Source: Lentinus brumalis (lineage: Eukaryota > Basidiomycota > Agaricomycetes > Polyporales > Polyporaceae). From it: 64,000 nt of DNA. The position numbers and the translations under genes were made by a program. Every line of letters starts with the position of its first letter. Within the stretch, counting starts at the first letter, position 1. Below, one piece after another: positions 1 to 11,637 of the stretch. The stretch is from NCBI GenBank assembly GCA_001792895.1, contig MARA01000022.1, forward strand, positions 602,142 to 666,141, written 5' to 3'. The notes under the pieces are model-generated. The model was not told the DNA's origin. It worked only from the letters and a program-made list of their open reading frames with translations, and did no database searches.

Positions 1-761
1 ACAAAGACTTGGCTGCTAAAGACTTCATCAGATATGCGGAACGCTTCCGTACTCTCGGACGTCTTACGGGTTACGATGATGAGCTTCTCATTGACAAGCT
101 ACGGGAGGTTATCAGCCGCGACATGCGGATTGCCCTCGTTGGCAAGGGTGGCAGCAATGTCCCCAAGAAGTGGACCGAGTTTCTCGACATGTTACTCGAC
201 TTTTACAGAGAGCTCAACCCGGAAAAGACACGAGGCACTGTCTTTAGTAAGAGCAGCTCAGACAACAGCGGTCACACCCCAATGGACATTGACTCGGCTG
301 AAAAGTCGAAGGGCAAGGGCAAGAAGGGCAAGCAGGCCAACTCCGCTACCACAAACAAGAAGGCGCTATACTGCCACAACTGCAAGAGGCGGAACTCGCA
401 CGACACAGATGACTGCTACCTGCTCGCCAAGAACGCTGACAAGCGTCCCAAGTCCCAGAGCCAGTCCAAGGGGAACGATCAGTCCAAAGGGAATGATCAG
501 AAGACAGGGACAAAAGGCACGACACCGTCGAACAACTTCAAGGCGAAAAAGACACGTGTCGTAGAAGTTGAAGTCACGGACGACGAGGACGACACCCCCA
601 AGTCTTCAAAGTCCATCTCTACTGCGAGACTCGGGCGAGAGGATGTTGACAGTGAATCAACCTTGTCTGAGGAGGATGAACCTCAGACTCGTTCCGGCCA
701 GTCTGAAAAAGGCAAGGCTCGGTCCTCGAAGAGCTCGGATTTTCTCATACGCCATATGTAA
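1..761 (+). pseudogene. gag fragment with CCHC zinc knuckle (gypsy element)
   Basis: The reading frame is open from the window edge and ends with a stop at 759-761. It encodes the C-terminal part of a gag protein: a helical segment, then a Lys/Ser-rich linker, then a zinc knuckle of the form C-x2-C-x6-H-x4-C (CHNCKRRNSHDTDDC), followed by an acidic, Ser-rich tail. The protein packages element RNA. Its N-terminus is outside the window. The following protease is in another frame, so a frameshift or indel separates gag from pol in this copy. Confidence 0.85.
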
Positions 762-778
762 ATAACACCTGCGAACAT

Positions 779-1327
779 ATGGCAGAGAATAGTAAACCCA
801 ACGTCGGAATGCAGACATGTAGTGTTGGCATTAGTAGCACGGACAATCCTGTAATATCGTCATCTTCTCGCAACAGGAATTCATTCAAATTGCCCGTGAC
901 ACTGTGGGTTTACGGAAGAAAAGTGCAGGTCGAAGCTCTGGTAGACTCAGGGGCCACGACATCTTTCATCAATAAATCAGTTGTCGAAACCTATCACCTG
1001 GGAACTCATAAGCTGGCAACCCCGTACGACGTGTATAACGCCGACGGGACCTCCAACAAAAGTGGACAGATTACTCATGCTGTCCGGTCCTATGTCGAAA
1101 TTGGATCTCATAAGTCAACTCACCAGCTGCTCGTAGCAGACTTAGGTAGTAAAGACATGATCCTAGGGTACACCTACTTACGCAGACATAACCCTGAATC
1201 GACTGGGAACATGGGGAATGGAGGTTCACCAGGTGCCCTGAGAGCTGTGCCCCAAGAGCTCGTAAAAGAGGCAATGTGGCTGAAGAAGAAGCCGACGAGC
1301 TTCAGCTACCAAGGGTGGATCCCTTGA
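779..1327 (+). pseudogene. retroviral-type aspartic protease region (gypsy element)
   Basis: The catalytic motif VDSGATTSFI and the later segment DMILGYTYLRRHNPE are typical of the Ty3/gypsy protease at the start of pol. The reading frame then changes near 1198, because the residues expected after HNPE (IDWE...) continue in the frame of the reverse transcriptase. This suggests a one-base deletion. In this family protease, RT, RNase H and integrase are normally a single polyprotein. Confidence 0.85.
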
Positions 1328-4300
1328 TCACTCCACTGGACGAGTTAGGAGAGGAGTGTATCGAAAATCCGCATATCAACTGGATTTCGACAGAAGATCC
1401 AGACGACCACGAAGTAGCACAGTTGACCGCAGAGATTCTTGCAAAAGATCTCGAGGAGATTGAGGACGATGACACTCGCAACTGGAAGACTATAGTCCCA
1501 GAATATCTACACGAGTATGGCAACGTGTTCTCAAAGAAAGAATCAGAGAGGATGCCGGTGCGCAAACCGTATGACCACGGTATTGACTTCGAGGAGGGGG
1601 CCCCGCTTCCTCGACCGGCCAAACTATATCCAATGTCTCCAAAGGAACGCAATTCCTTGGACGAATGGATCAATGAGGAAACCCGAAAGGGTTACATTCG
1701 AAAGTCAAAGAGCCCTCTAGCAGCACCTGTCTTCTTTGTCAAGAAGAGTGATGGAAGCCTGCGGTTGGTGGTAGACTACCGGAAGTTAAACGACATCACA
1801 GTGAAGAACCGTTACCCAATTCCCCGCATAGCGGACTTGGTTGACTCGCTCAGCCAGGCGTCAATATTTACAAAAATTGACTTGCGCTGGGGATATAATA
1901 ATGTTCGTATCCGAGAGGGTGACGAATGGAAAACGGCTTTCATCACACATCGCGGGCTGTTTGAAGCCAATGTGATGTACTTCGGTTTCTCCAATGCACC
2001 AGCCACCTTCCAGGCAATGATGAACGATATACTCGGTGATCTCATACGGGATGGACACGTTATTGTGTACCTTGATGACATATTGATCTTCACGGACAAT
2101 GTGCGTCAACACCGTCAAATCACTCAGGAGGTGCTCAAACGTCTACGAGATAATGATCTATTTGCAAAACCAGAGAAGTGCTTCTTTGAAAAAAGCAGCA
2201 TCGAATATCTGGGCATGATCATCTCGAAGGGACAGATTTCGATGGACCCTAAGAAGGTTTCTGGAGTGACCGACTGGCCGCGACCCACTAAGGTCAAGCA
2301 AGTCCAAGCCTTCCTCGGCTTTGCCAACTTTTACAGGAGGTTTATCAAGGACTTTGCAAAGCATGCCAAGCCGCTCACCTCATTGACCAAGAAGGATCAA
2401 CCATGGGTCTGGGGCGAGGAACAGGAACATGCGTTCGATAGCCTGAAAAAGGCCTTTACCTCAGCCCCTATTCTGCGCATCCCGGATGATGTAAACCCTT
2501 TCCGCCTTGAGACGGATGCCAGTGACTTTGCCACCGGAGCAGTCCTGTCTCAGCTGGACCCAACTGACAAGTTGTGGCATCCAGTAGCCTTTTATTCCAA
2601 GTCGCTCAATGTCCATGAACGGAACTATGAGATCTACGACAAAGAGATGCTTGCTATTATACGCGCTCTGGAGGAATATAGGCAGTACTTGGAGGGTCAT
2701 CCGGAAAAGCTCGAGATATGGTCAGATCATCAGAACTTGACCTATTTCAAGACGGCCCAGAAGTTGACACGGAGACAGGCGAGATGGTCTCTGTACCTCA
2801 CGCGTTTCAACTTCGTATTGCGCCACAAACCAGGCAAGACAATGCTCACTGCCGACCCTCTGTCCAGGAGGCCAGACCATGAAGAGGGGGTGGAATTCGA
2901 TAACCGAGATCAAATCCTTCTCAAGCCTGAATTTTTCGCCATTCATGCTATCGATTCCTCTCATGAGTCGCCTATCAATGATGACATTCTCCTAAGAGAG
3001 GTCAAAGAAGCATTGCTACAGGACAACGTCACCAAGGACTATCAGCAACTGCTGAAGTCTGGACCACGAGAGTTCAGCAAGTCCCTGGAGGATTGGAACT
3101 ACGAGAATGGACTTTTGCTCTACCGTGGCAAAGTCTATATCCCAAAGAGCGACAACGATCACCTCCGTAGACGAGTAGTTCAGATGCACCATGATATACC
3201 TTCTGCTGGACATCCGGGGAGGTGGAAGACATATGAACTCGTCTCACGGAACTACTGGTGGCCGGGCATGTCAGTATTCACCAAGAAGTATGTCACGGGC
3301 TGCGACATCTGTCAACGGATGAAGAACCATCCGCAACAGCCATATGGACCGCTTCAGCCCAACCCTGTCCCGGAAGGGCCATGGGAAATCATCACTATCG
3401 ACCTTATCACTCAGCTACCAGAGTCTTTTGGTTATACCGCCATCTGCGTGGTGTAGACAGGCTCACAAAGCGAGCACACTTCTTCCCCATCAAAACGAGT
3501 TCTCTGCGAAAGATCTAGCGGAACTACTCTATGAGAGGATATGGCCGTTGCATGGCCTACCGCTTCAGATCATCTCCGACAGGGGTACACAATTCGCGGC
3601 AGCGCTATTCCAAGAATGGTGCAAGCTACTGGGGATAGAATCATCCATGTCCACCACATATCACCCGCAGACGGATGGCCAGACCGAAAGGGTCAACCAG
3701 ACACTGGAGCAATTCCTTCGCTGCTATGTGATTACCAAAAGGCCAACTGGTCTAAGCTTCTCAGTGCAGCAGAGTTCGCGTATAATAATGCAGCTCACGA
3801 AGGAACCAAGGAGAGCCCATTCTTCTTGGAATACGGTCGACACCCACGGGCAGGTCCAACGCTTCGCAAAGAAGCAACTCCAACAAACCTCAGTGACATT
3901 GCATGGAGAAGACAACAAGCCCAGGAGCAAGCGAAGGCAGCTCTTGCTTTGGCAGCCGAGCGGATGAAGTGGTACTACGATCAGGGAGTCCAGAAGGTCC
4001 CCTTCAAAGTAGGCGACAAGGTTCTATTGGACCTACGTGACTATCAAACCACGGGTCGCAAGCTCAACGCTCGGTATGCAGGACCCTTTGAGATTGTTGA
4101 AAAACTTTCTCCAGTCACCTTCAGACTGAAGTGGCCTGCTAGGATGACTCGGATCCATCCAGTCTTCCATGCCAGCAAGCTCATACCATATCATGACTCT
4201 CAGATCCCAGGCCAGAAACCGGCCCCACCTGACCCTGTCATTATCGATGGGCATGAGGAGTTCGAGGTCGAAGCAATTCTCGACTCCAGGCGCTACCGCA

Positions 4301-4448
4301 GACAACTCCAATACCTAGTCGGTGGAAAGGTTACGGCCCCGAGGATGATTCTTGGGAGCCGGTCAATAACCTCACGAACTCTCCCGAGCTCATCAAACAA
4401 TTCCATGAGGCTCACCCGCATGCAATCCGCATGGTGGAGAGTTTCTAG
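1199..4448 (+). pseudogene. pol: reverse transcriptase, RNase H, integrase, chromodomain; several frameshifts
   Basis: RT shows the YLDDIL active site at about 2068-2085 in a 726-codon open stretch (1276-3456). RNase H follows (LETDASDFATGAVLSQ, about 2509). The integrase HHCC zinc site lies near 3190-3330, with the HPGRWKT and CDICQRMK segments. The catalytic core continues in other frames: VDRLTKRAHFFP near 3450, ISDRGTQF near 3572 and YHPQTDGQTERVNQ near 3660. A chromodomain at about 4255-4365 (EFEVEAIL, then [13 protein letters not shown] in a shifted frame) ends at a stop at 4446-4448. Chromodomains direct integration to heterochromatin. At least four frame changes make this copy non-functional as written. 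Confidence 0.92.
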
Positions 4449-4490
4449 CTTCGCTCTTCTCATCGGAGCTCGAACTAGAAGTGGGGGTAC

Positions 4491-4992
4491 TGTCACAAAA
4501 CGTGACCTTTCTAGCGCTTATCTGGTGGATAAGAGGGCTTATCATTAGTTATCTGGAGTTATCAGTAGTTATCAATCATTTATCGATGTTTATGATCGCT
4601 TTTTATCTTCTTTAGGGATATCTATTACATCATTAGTCCAGATCCTTCTAGGACCTTGGTCCTAGAACCTTCTAGATAGTTGCCTAGTAATGTAGTGCAC
4701 GCTATTGGTCAGTTACTTGCTGAGTAATAGGGCTACCTCAGCACACATGACTCAGCCTTACTCAGCTGGTCATGTGATTAGCTTAGTAACATAGAGTACC
4801 AGGGGTCTTCCCCAGTCCCAGGGGGGCTGGGGCTACATGTATATAAACCACCAGTCTGAGGCCGGCACCCTCAGACTTATCCACTTATTGTCTAACCCAT
4901 CTAACAACTCTGGCCTAACAAGCCCTCACCTTTTCCCCACACTTATATTTCATAACTAGTGAGTATTGTATTTGGGCTTACTGTTATACACA
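4491..4992 (+). repeat. 3' LTR of the gypsy element
   Basis: The LTR starts with TGTCAC directly after a purine tract (AGAAGTGGGGGT) and 42 bases after the pol stop. Its first 17 bases form a small hairpin (GTCAC/GTGAC). The end is placed at TTATACACA near 4990-4992, where the sequence changes to non-LTR element code. A TATA box lies at 4840-4847. The exact end is uncertain because the 5' LTR and the target-site duplication cannot be seen. Confidence 0.7.
4840..4847 (+). promoter_or_regulatory. TATA box inside LTR
   Basis: The sequence TATATAAA lies about 150 bases before the LTR end. This fits the U3 promoter that starts retrotransposon transcription. Confidence 0.5.
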
Positions 4993-5808
4993 CTGGCTAC
5001 GGACAAATATGTCGGACGAGTTGCGACAACGCGCAACGTGCACTACATGCGGCGAGTGCGAGACGATGACTCACGTTGCGTTCGAGTGCACGGCGGAAGG
5101 CCAGGAGACAATCTGGAAACTCCTCGAAACCACATGGCGACTCACTGGTGTTGAGTGGCCTGGCCCGAGCTGGGGAACAGTCTTCGGGGCCGCGTGCGTA
5201 GTCTTCAGAGCAGCAAACGGGAACCGCAAGATAGCTGCGGAAAACTTGTGGTGCATCCTTTGCACCGAGGCGGTGCACCTCATCTGGAAGCTCCGCTGTG
5301 AGCGCGTCATACAGAACGAGGGCGTAGAGTTCACTGAAGCAGAAGTTACAAACCGTTTCTTCGCAGCCCTAGACTCCAGACTCAGTCTCGATAGGAGAAC
5401 ATCAGTGCTAGCAAAAGGAAAACGAAGCCTGAAACCACAGGAGGTGGCCAGTATCTGGTCTCCAATACTAGATAGGGACCGTGAACAACTGCCGCCAAGA
5501 TGGGTCGGAAATTGCGGGGTTTTAGTGGGTATCAAACGCGGGAGGTGAGGCAGTACGTCGAACTACGGGCGATGTCCTGCCTCCTCTTCCGCGTTTAGAG
5601 TCCCACACAACGTGCGTAAGAGCATTTCCTCGCGGTGTAAATAATGGCGATATTTATTGAAACATATCTATGGGCTACGGCCCTAAGATATGTAGCCTAG
5701 CGTGTCCGGTTAACACTCGTTAACCTAGATTGCACGACAAGCCCCTATGGGGACCAATGCGATCTGGGACATTATACGCTCCACCAAAAAAAAAAAAAAA
5801 AAAAAAAA
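4993..5808 (+). mobile_element. 3' end of a non-LTR (LINE) retrotransposon with poly(A) tail
   Basis: The segment starts directly after the gypsy LTR with the C-terminal part of a LINE ORF2. It continues through a 240-base 3' UTR and ends in a run of 23 A at 5786-5808. The LINE is cut at its 5' side by the LTR, so the gypsy element probably inserted into it; the other half would lie upstream of the missing 5' LTR. Confidence 0.8.
5009..5548 (+). pseudogene. LINE ORF2 C-terminus with RT-associated zinc-binding motif
   Basis: The 179 codons contain the Cys/His pattern CTTCGECETMTHVAFEC (C-x2-C-x7-H-x4-C) seen at the end of many non-LTR reverse transcriptases. A tryptophan-rich segment and a basic tail ending in GVLVGIKRGR follow. 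The polymerase, endonuclease and RNase H parts are absent. It is a fragment and no longer a complete gene. Confidence 0.8.
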
Positions 5809-5907
5809 GATGAGTACTAAAGTAAATAGGACTGACAGCGACGGTAGATGATGGCACATAGTATACACAACGGGATAAGTACTAGACGTCGTCAACACTC
5901 AGTGGTA

Positions 5908-7457
5908 TCATGACTCCAGCGCTGCAACGATACCGTATGCAGCGGCAGCGGCAGCACCACCGACGAGGAGCGTGCTGAACGCACCCCACACGTAACCTCC
6001 GGCACCCTGCCCGGCACCAGTGACTCTCGCCTTGACCGCTCCGAAGACCAGCAACACGATGCCGGTCACGATGCACGAGTAGATGAGGGCGATATGTGCG
6101 GTGGGCTCGAAGAAGTACGGCAGCAGGGGGATGAGGCCGCCGACGAGGTATCCCATCCCGATCGTGAACGCGGAGGCGTACATGCGCATCGTCGGGACCT
6201 CCTCGATGCCCTCGCCGAACTTGAGCAGGAACGCCGTCAGGCCGACGTTCTTCGCCCACCGGAGCGCGGTGCCCTCCTCCAGCGTGAGCGTCGCGTCGCT
6301 CGCGGTGCTGGCGCGCGTGGCCTGGGACGGCCCGTCGCCGAGCGTGCTGAACTCGACTTCGCGGAGGTTCGCCGCGACCTGCCGCGAGACCTTCTCGTCC
6401 ACGCCGACGGGTCCGAGAATCGCGTGCACCTCGCGCTCCATCTCGCCGTCACATGAACGCAGCACGCGCGCCGCGGTGACTTTCTGCTGATAGCGGTAGT
6501 GGTCCCGTTCCGCCTGAGATGCGAGGAAGCCACCGATGCCCATAGAAATGGCACCGGCGATGAGCTCGGCGATTCCGCCGAGGATAACGAGTTTCGACTC
6601 GCCGAGGGAAGAAAGGCCGGCAGCAAGTGCGAATGGGACAGTCAGTCCGTCGGAGAGGCCAATCACGCTGCGGGTGTTACAAGGTCAGTCTGGTGGCGGA
6701 ATATAGATACGGTGCCGGGAACTTAGTAGTAGTCAGGATAACAAGATGACAGAACAAGAATCCACCGGAAGCTGAAGCATCAGCCACTCGAAGATTATGC
6801 TGCTTGCCTCGCAAGGCATGCACGCTGCACTGTTAGAAAGAGACAAGACAAGAGAAGACGAGAGCGAGACACACTCTAGCGCGTATCTCTGCATGGCACG
6901 CAGCCTCGATCATGTCCCGCAGCTGCCAGCATGTCCGCCCTGCTGGTAGTAACGGGACGCACGCCATTGGCCCTCGAAAACGCCAGTCCGTCGATCTTCG
7001 TATAGTGATACAGCGGGGACAGTTCGTCCAGACCTCCACGGAGCCGCCTTCGATGCACCCCCTCATTCTAGCTCGACGGCAGGACGAAGGTATGGCACGC
7101 ACGGCCGCAAGATTGCACCCCAGCTCCATTATTCCTGGCAACATTGCAAACGGACCGGCGGAGCATGTTCGCCCGAAAAAACGCACAGAGAAAATGGAGG
7201 AGAAAGAACGGATGTACTCACACGTCGCGGACAACGTCAGGGTCGATGAGGGTGCGCTCGTCGTCGCCCTTCAACTCCTTGCAGCAAACACCGGAGCGTA
7301 CACGTTCGTGTCGGTCGCATTTCGCGGGTAGCGGTGCGGGCTCAGAGCATGCGGACTGGTTAATAGACCAGACGGGTGGCTTGTTGCTCGCGGCTGTGTC
7401 TGAGCCTCTGCGGTGCGGCAAGGGGACGGATGGGGCGGCGGAAGATGATTCGGACAT
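5908..7457 (-). CDS. CCC1: CCC1/VIT1-family vacuolar iron/manganese transporter
   Basis: The model has two exons: 7457-7222, then 6667-5908 (331 residues). The junction reads CCKELKGDDERTLIDPDVVRDV then VIGLSDGLTVPFAL, the invariant start of this family. GT-AG borders are at 7221/6668 and the phase agrees. Transmembrane segments are predicted in ELIAGAISMGIGGFLAS, TIGMGYLVGGLIPLLPYF, IALIYSCIVTGIVLLVFGAV and the C-terminal AFSTLLVGGAAAAAAYG. The family imports Fe2+/Mn2+ into the vacuole. The cytosolic metal-binding loop with ERDHYRYQQK and the EGIEEVP segment are present. The 554-bp intron is ten times the usual length here. The start (MSESSSAAPS) is the first in-frame Met that leaves a short polar N-terminus. 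Confidence 0.92.
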
Positions 7458-8171
7458 GACGAGGAGATACGAGTAGACAGGAGGGGGAGGACGAGAAGGA
7501 CGAGGGGGACGAGGGGGATGAAGAGGGAGGTAGGAAGGAGGGATGTTGGTGCTTATGTTACTACTCTTTCGAATTTGGAGCTCCATCCGGCAGGCTCGAG
7601 AATCTGACGTAATCCCTCCTCTGATTGGTGACCGGTGCGGTACTTTTTCGCGTTCTCCGCCACAGACGCGTTTGCCGACGTGCTCGACATGCTCTCGGCA
7701 ACAAACAGAAGTGCAGGAGCTACTCTCGCTCGCACTCGGCCGCCTGAGGTTGCTCGAGGACGCGTCAAGGTCGAACGTGCGCTCAGGCGCAGCATATCAA
7801 GCCACCAGAAAGCCGAAGTCAAACTCAGATGTTTTCCTGCGAACGCACCGGTCGTGGCTTTTCCCGCGACTTCACTTGCACGAGGCAGCACTGTGAAACT
7901 TCCAGCATATGGGGCACGGATCATGCGCTCGATAGCCTATCAATAGGACGGAGGATGTCCAACGGCCGAACCCTGCGGGAACTTCTCGGGAGGTGAGCTG
8001 GACGGTTGCGGACATATCTTTCACTCCCAGTAGTGGGCCTCCGTATATACAGTCTCTCCCCAACGCAACTACTAGTGCAAGTAAGTACAAACGTGCGATT
8101 GAGTTGGATTTCTGAGAGTTCAGCGAAACTTGGAACGTTATAGCGATTTACCGCTTAGGGTCCACAGTTCC
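7458..8171. other. Intergenic region between CCC1 and the SGNH gene
   Basis: This is the upstream region of the transporter and the 3' flank of the next minus-strand gene. A purine-rich GA/GGGA stretch at 7481-7545 lies just before the transporter start and may be its 5' UTR or promoter. Overlapping ORFs on both strands look like chance ORFs in GC-rich DNA; no domain was recognised. Confidence 0.5.
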
Positions 8172-11168
8172 TCACGTCGCAAAAATGCCGATAATCTTGA
8201 ATGGCGGCACGTTCCGATCGTCCTCCTCGCCCAGCAGCTGACACTCGACATAGTGCGTCCCCCGCGCCACGCGGCGGTCAATAATCTGCAGCCTGCAAAT
8301 TCAAAGCTGTCAGCGTCCGCCAGAACCAGAGTCCCACAAAAGAGTACTCACATAGGCGTCGGCTCCCCAACCTGCCCCGCGTTCTCGATGACGACCGCAC
8401 CAGCATAGTTGTCGTCCACCCAGCACTCGACCGCGCTCCCGAGCCCGACCTCCGACGCCGGCTCCTTGACGTAGTACACCGCGACCTCGCCCTCGCTCGC
8501 CTGGATGTTCACCCGCATCTTGCTCGTCGGCAGGCTCGAGTAGAAGTAGTGCGCGTGCGAGGACAGCTCCGCGCTCCCCGGCGGCGGGTGGTACGCGGCC
8601 CAGCCGGACCCAGAGAACATCGACAGCGGCAGCGGGTTCACGAGGTCGTTCGCGGACACGCAGTACGGCGCGACCTCCTCGAACGGCGCCTCCTCGAGGT
8701 CGACCGGGCGCGAGTTGATGCGCACGGGGGGGACGCGCAGGCGCGGGTCCTGGCTCAGCGTGCGTCCGGGAGACTCGCCGTTTGCGACACCAGCGGGCAG
8801 AGCGCCCGCCGCCGCACGGTTCATCTGCTCGTCCTCGGGCGAGGCGGCGCCGGCTGCACCCTTGCGCTGCGCGACGCCGCCGAACAGGCCCCGTGCGTCC
8901 GTCGGCTGCTTCGCCTGGCCGTCAGGGTACACTTGTGAAGAGGGCGACGGGAGAGCCTCGGCGGAGTGGCCCAAGATCGCTGCCCAGGTCATGCACACCT
9001 GCGTCTGGAAGTACGAGGTGAGCACGTCGGCGATGACCTCGTGGCCAGCCGAATTCGCGAGGATCGGGTCGACGAAGTACTTTTCGATCGAGTGCGGGTC
9101 CGCGATGTACCTCGGGTACAGGATCGGCTTGATGCTGCTCGTGGTCAACAAATAGTCCAGACACCTCGTACATGCGCACGTACCTGACATGGGGATGTCG
9201 TAGAAATGCGCGACGAGACTGTGCCAGTGGTCGGCGCCTGCGAAACCTTTTGACTGCGCGACCTGAGGACTGAAGTGGCCGAGAATAAGCACGGCAGGCG
9301 CATCCGGTCGGATCAGGATGGAGCGGATGAGCAGCTCAAAGTCCTCCATGGACGCATCAGAGCTACCACGACCGCGTCAGTCTTGACGTACACGCTGGAC
9401 AGATATAGCACTCACTTGGCGTCGTCGACATCCAACTCAACAATGACCATGTCGGTGATGTCGGGTATGTGGTGGGCGTTGCAGAAGCCAAAGTACGACG
9501 CGCTCGTGCGACGCATGGCGCCGTTCGTCAGTTCAGTCGCTGGATGCGGAAATACGCCGTTCCACCAGTTGAAGAACCGAGCGGGCCAACAGCTAGGTGA
9601 TAATGGGTCGTCGCCAGCACCATGACATGCGGACACTAGAGATCAATGTGTCAGCGATGATATTTTAGGATTCGAAGGATTCGATATGTGGGTCGCGAGC
9701 AGACAGGTAATGCTGAAGTCAAGGCTTCAAGCGAAAACTTCAATGTGTAACGCCCAGGCTACTGCCTGTAACGCACCCCGCCCTCCTCCCTGACGCTCCC
9801 GACTAGCATGTCATCGTCAGCCACACGCCTGGCAGGAGACCATCGCGGCTGAGGTGGCGGAAGGTGAGGAGTCCGGCGTGGATTTGCCAGTGTTCAACGG
9901 GTACGCAGCATCGCACCGCGCATGATGTCAAGCACGCTCATGGTGATGGTATAGGTAAAGGTCCAGGTCACGCAATCGGCGTATCACATGGCTATAGCGT
10001 ATGTGCTGCCAATCGAGTTGGTTATGGTGGCGAGCGAGGCATCGGGACTCGGCGGCGGCAGTCAAGGCGGGAGCGGGACTAGGCGGGCCATCCATCACTG
10101 TGATGCTCTGCGCAGGGCTCTATGTCTTTGTCCGGCAGACAATCCGGTGGAAAGTCCGCCAGACAAAGTTACTAGTCGCTCGGACGGTCTGAGATCGCAG
10201 AAGCACGGTCGACCTCCAAACTTCATACCGATGTGCGTCCCGCCGCATGGCCACCAATGGGTCGCCAGATGCTCGCTCTACGAGTACGACTGTAGTGGAC
10301 TAGCTGCGACCACCTTAACGCCATCCAGTTACGGGATGACCGAAGTAGCACGCCGATCCTGGCCCACTGCGTGTCGAGGTAAGGTTAAGTTCTCGGATGT
10401 AAGACGCAACCCGAGGCATCTGCCTAAGCCACTGACGTATCTGAGTGCAGGACTATTCGTGCTAGGTGACGGAAGCCAGCGGGGGCGCGATAGTAGCGTC
10501 AGATGCCTGGACAACATCAGACAGATACTACGTATCGCAACACGTATGGACGGACGTAGGGCGTTCAGAATGAAGACTTCTGAACGTCACACATCCAGGC
10601 ACACGATCAGAGGCAGCAGGTACGAGAACATACAGGGGAGGACTTTGCGCACTAACCCCTAGGCTCTCAAGTCACAGCGTGGACCAGACGCATCGAAGTA
10701 TTCAAAGATATGGTTATGCCCGCGACACGCGCCGACGCGGGGATGGAGAGGAGAAAGCCGGATACGAAAAGTCGAGGCGAGGTACTCACCGGAGCCGCCA
10801 ATGACACTGATTGTAACGGGGAGGCCGCTGAGGGCCTTGTTGATGACGCGCTGAACGCGCGCACCGCTGCCAAGGTGGAAGCGGGTCGTGGAGAGGATGA
10901 AAGGGTCGTACTTCTGGGCCAACTCGTCTCCTGGGCCGAGTGCGGGACAGAAGGGGAACGGGTTGGCGTGATCTGTGAGGTTGAGGTAGTTCTTTGGCTT
11001 CAGGTCGGTGTGGAGGAGCCGGTGTCGGGGATTAGAAGTCTCTGAGGGCAGGATGGAGCGGGTGAAGAGGATGAGGGCGACGAAGGCGAGGAGGATGAGC
11101 CATATGCGATTCGTGACCCCGAGGCTCTTCTGTTGGAGGCGGGAGGCCTTCTCCGGGTCGGACGACAT
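8172..11168 (-). CDS. Membrane-anchored SGNH/GDSL hydrolase-like protein (fungal capsule/cell-wall associated type)
   Basis: Exons 11168-10790, 9635-9416, 9362-8352 and 8292-8172 give 576 residues. An N-terminal cytosolic stretch and one membrane segment (IWLILLAFVALILFTRSI) indicate a type II protein. The SGNH block I (VTISVIGGSVSACHGAGD) is split exactly between exons 1 and 2. Later conserved parts are WWNGVFPHP, AVLILGHFSPQ, WVDDNYAGA and a C-terminal FKIIGIFAT. Members are thought to act on cell-surface glycans, probably as esterases or acetyl-group enzymes (inference). A GT-AG pair at 9183/9135 would remove 49 bases but shift the frame by one, so it is either not used or marks a one-base error. 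An upstream in-frame Met at 11228 is possible. Intron 1 is 1,154 bp, far above normal. Confidence 0.82.
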
Positions 11169-11637
11169 GTGGGCGGGGGTGGACGGGATGGAGATGTGGG
11201 CAAGGCCCTTGCCTACGCGACGCTGCATCCGCGGGCGTCGTCGTCGTCGTCGTCGTCGATGTCGAGAAAGGAGTGGCAGGAAAAGCGAAAGTCGGGGACA
11301 GAGAACCCGTCGCGGTGGCGTGCCCATAATCAGCCAATATGGGCGCCTGCACGCGCGTCTCTGCTCGCGCCCCCTGCCATTTGGCAAGTTTGCTGCATCA
11401 GTTCTTCTCCTTCTCCTTCTGTCCGCCCACCGTCTCTCCCAGATACCCCGCTGTTACTAGGCTACAATTTTCTAATTCTCTCTGGGGTGTCCCTCCTCGC
11501 GCGCGGAAGCAACACTTCTGGCATATCCGCGGCACGCTTGGTCACGGAGCTAACGCGTCGGAACCCACACAGAACGGGAAACATACCTGTCCACCGTACG
11601 TGTCCATTCTGCGGTCTTTCTCCGCCGTCTCGTCGCC
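11169..11637. promoter_or_regulatory. Shared bidirectional promoter region
   Basis: These 469 bases separate the start codons of the divergently transcribed SGNH gene and the GT69 mannosyltransferase gene. A C/T-rich stretch (CTTCTCCTTCTCCTTCTG) at about 11403-11420 is typical of fungal promoters. Coregulation is an inference from the arrangement. Confidence 0.45.
11236..11258. repeat. (CGT)n trinucleotide repeat
   Basis: About 7.5 units of CGT lie just upstream of the SGNH gene start, in its 5' UTR or an extended N-terminus (Arg-rich if translated). Confidence 0.85.

Larger units (their letters stand above)
1..4992 (+). mobile_element. Ty3/gypsy LTR retrotransposon (chromovirus type), 5'-truncated by window edge, decayed
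   Basis: The order gag (CCHC knuckle), aspartic protease, reverse transcriptase, RNase H, integrase and C-terminal chromodomain is that of a Ty3/gypsy chromovirus. The 5' LTR and the start of gag lie outside the window. A 3' LTR follows at 4491. The coding part is split over several reading frames (changes near 761, 1198, 3456, 3510, 3745 and 4320), so this copy is probably inactive unless some of these are sequencing errors. A purine-rich tract directly precedes the LTR, as expected for the plus-strand primer. Confidence 0.93.

Noticed and set aside
8549..9187. Long plus-strand ORFs over the SGNH gene
   Set aside because: They are antisense shadows of the conserved minus-strand exon and are Arg/Pro/Ala-rich by codon complementarity.
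9988..10662. 224-codon plus-strand ORF inside the large SGNH intron
   Set aside because: Composition is irregular and no motif is seen; not supported as a gene.
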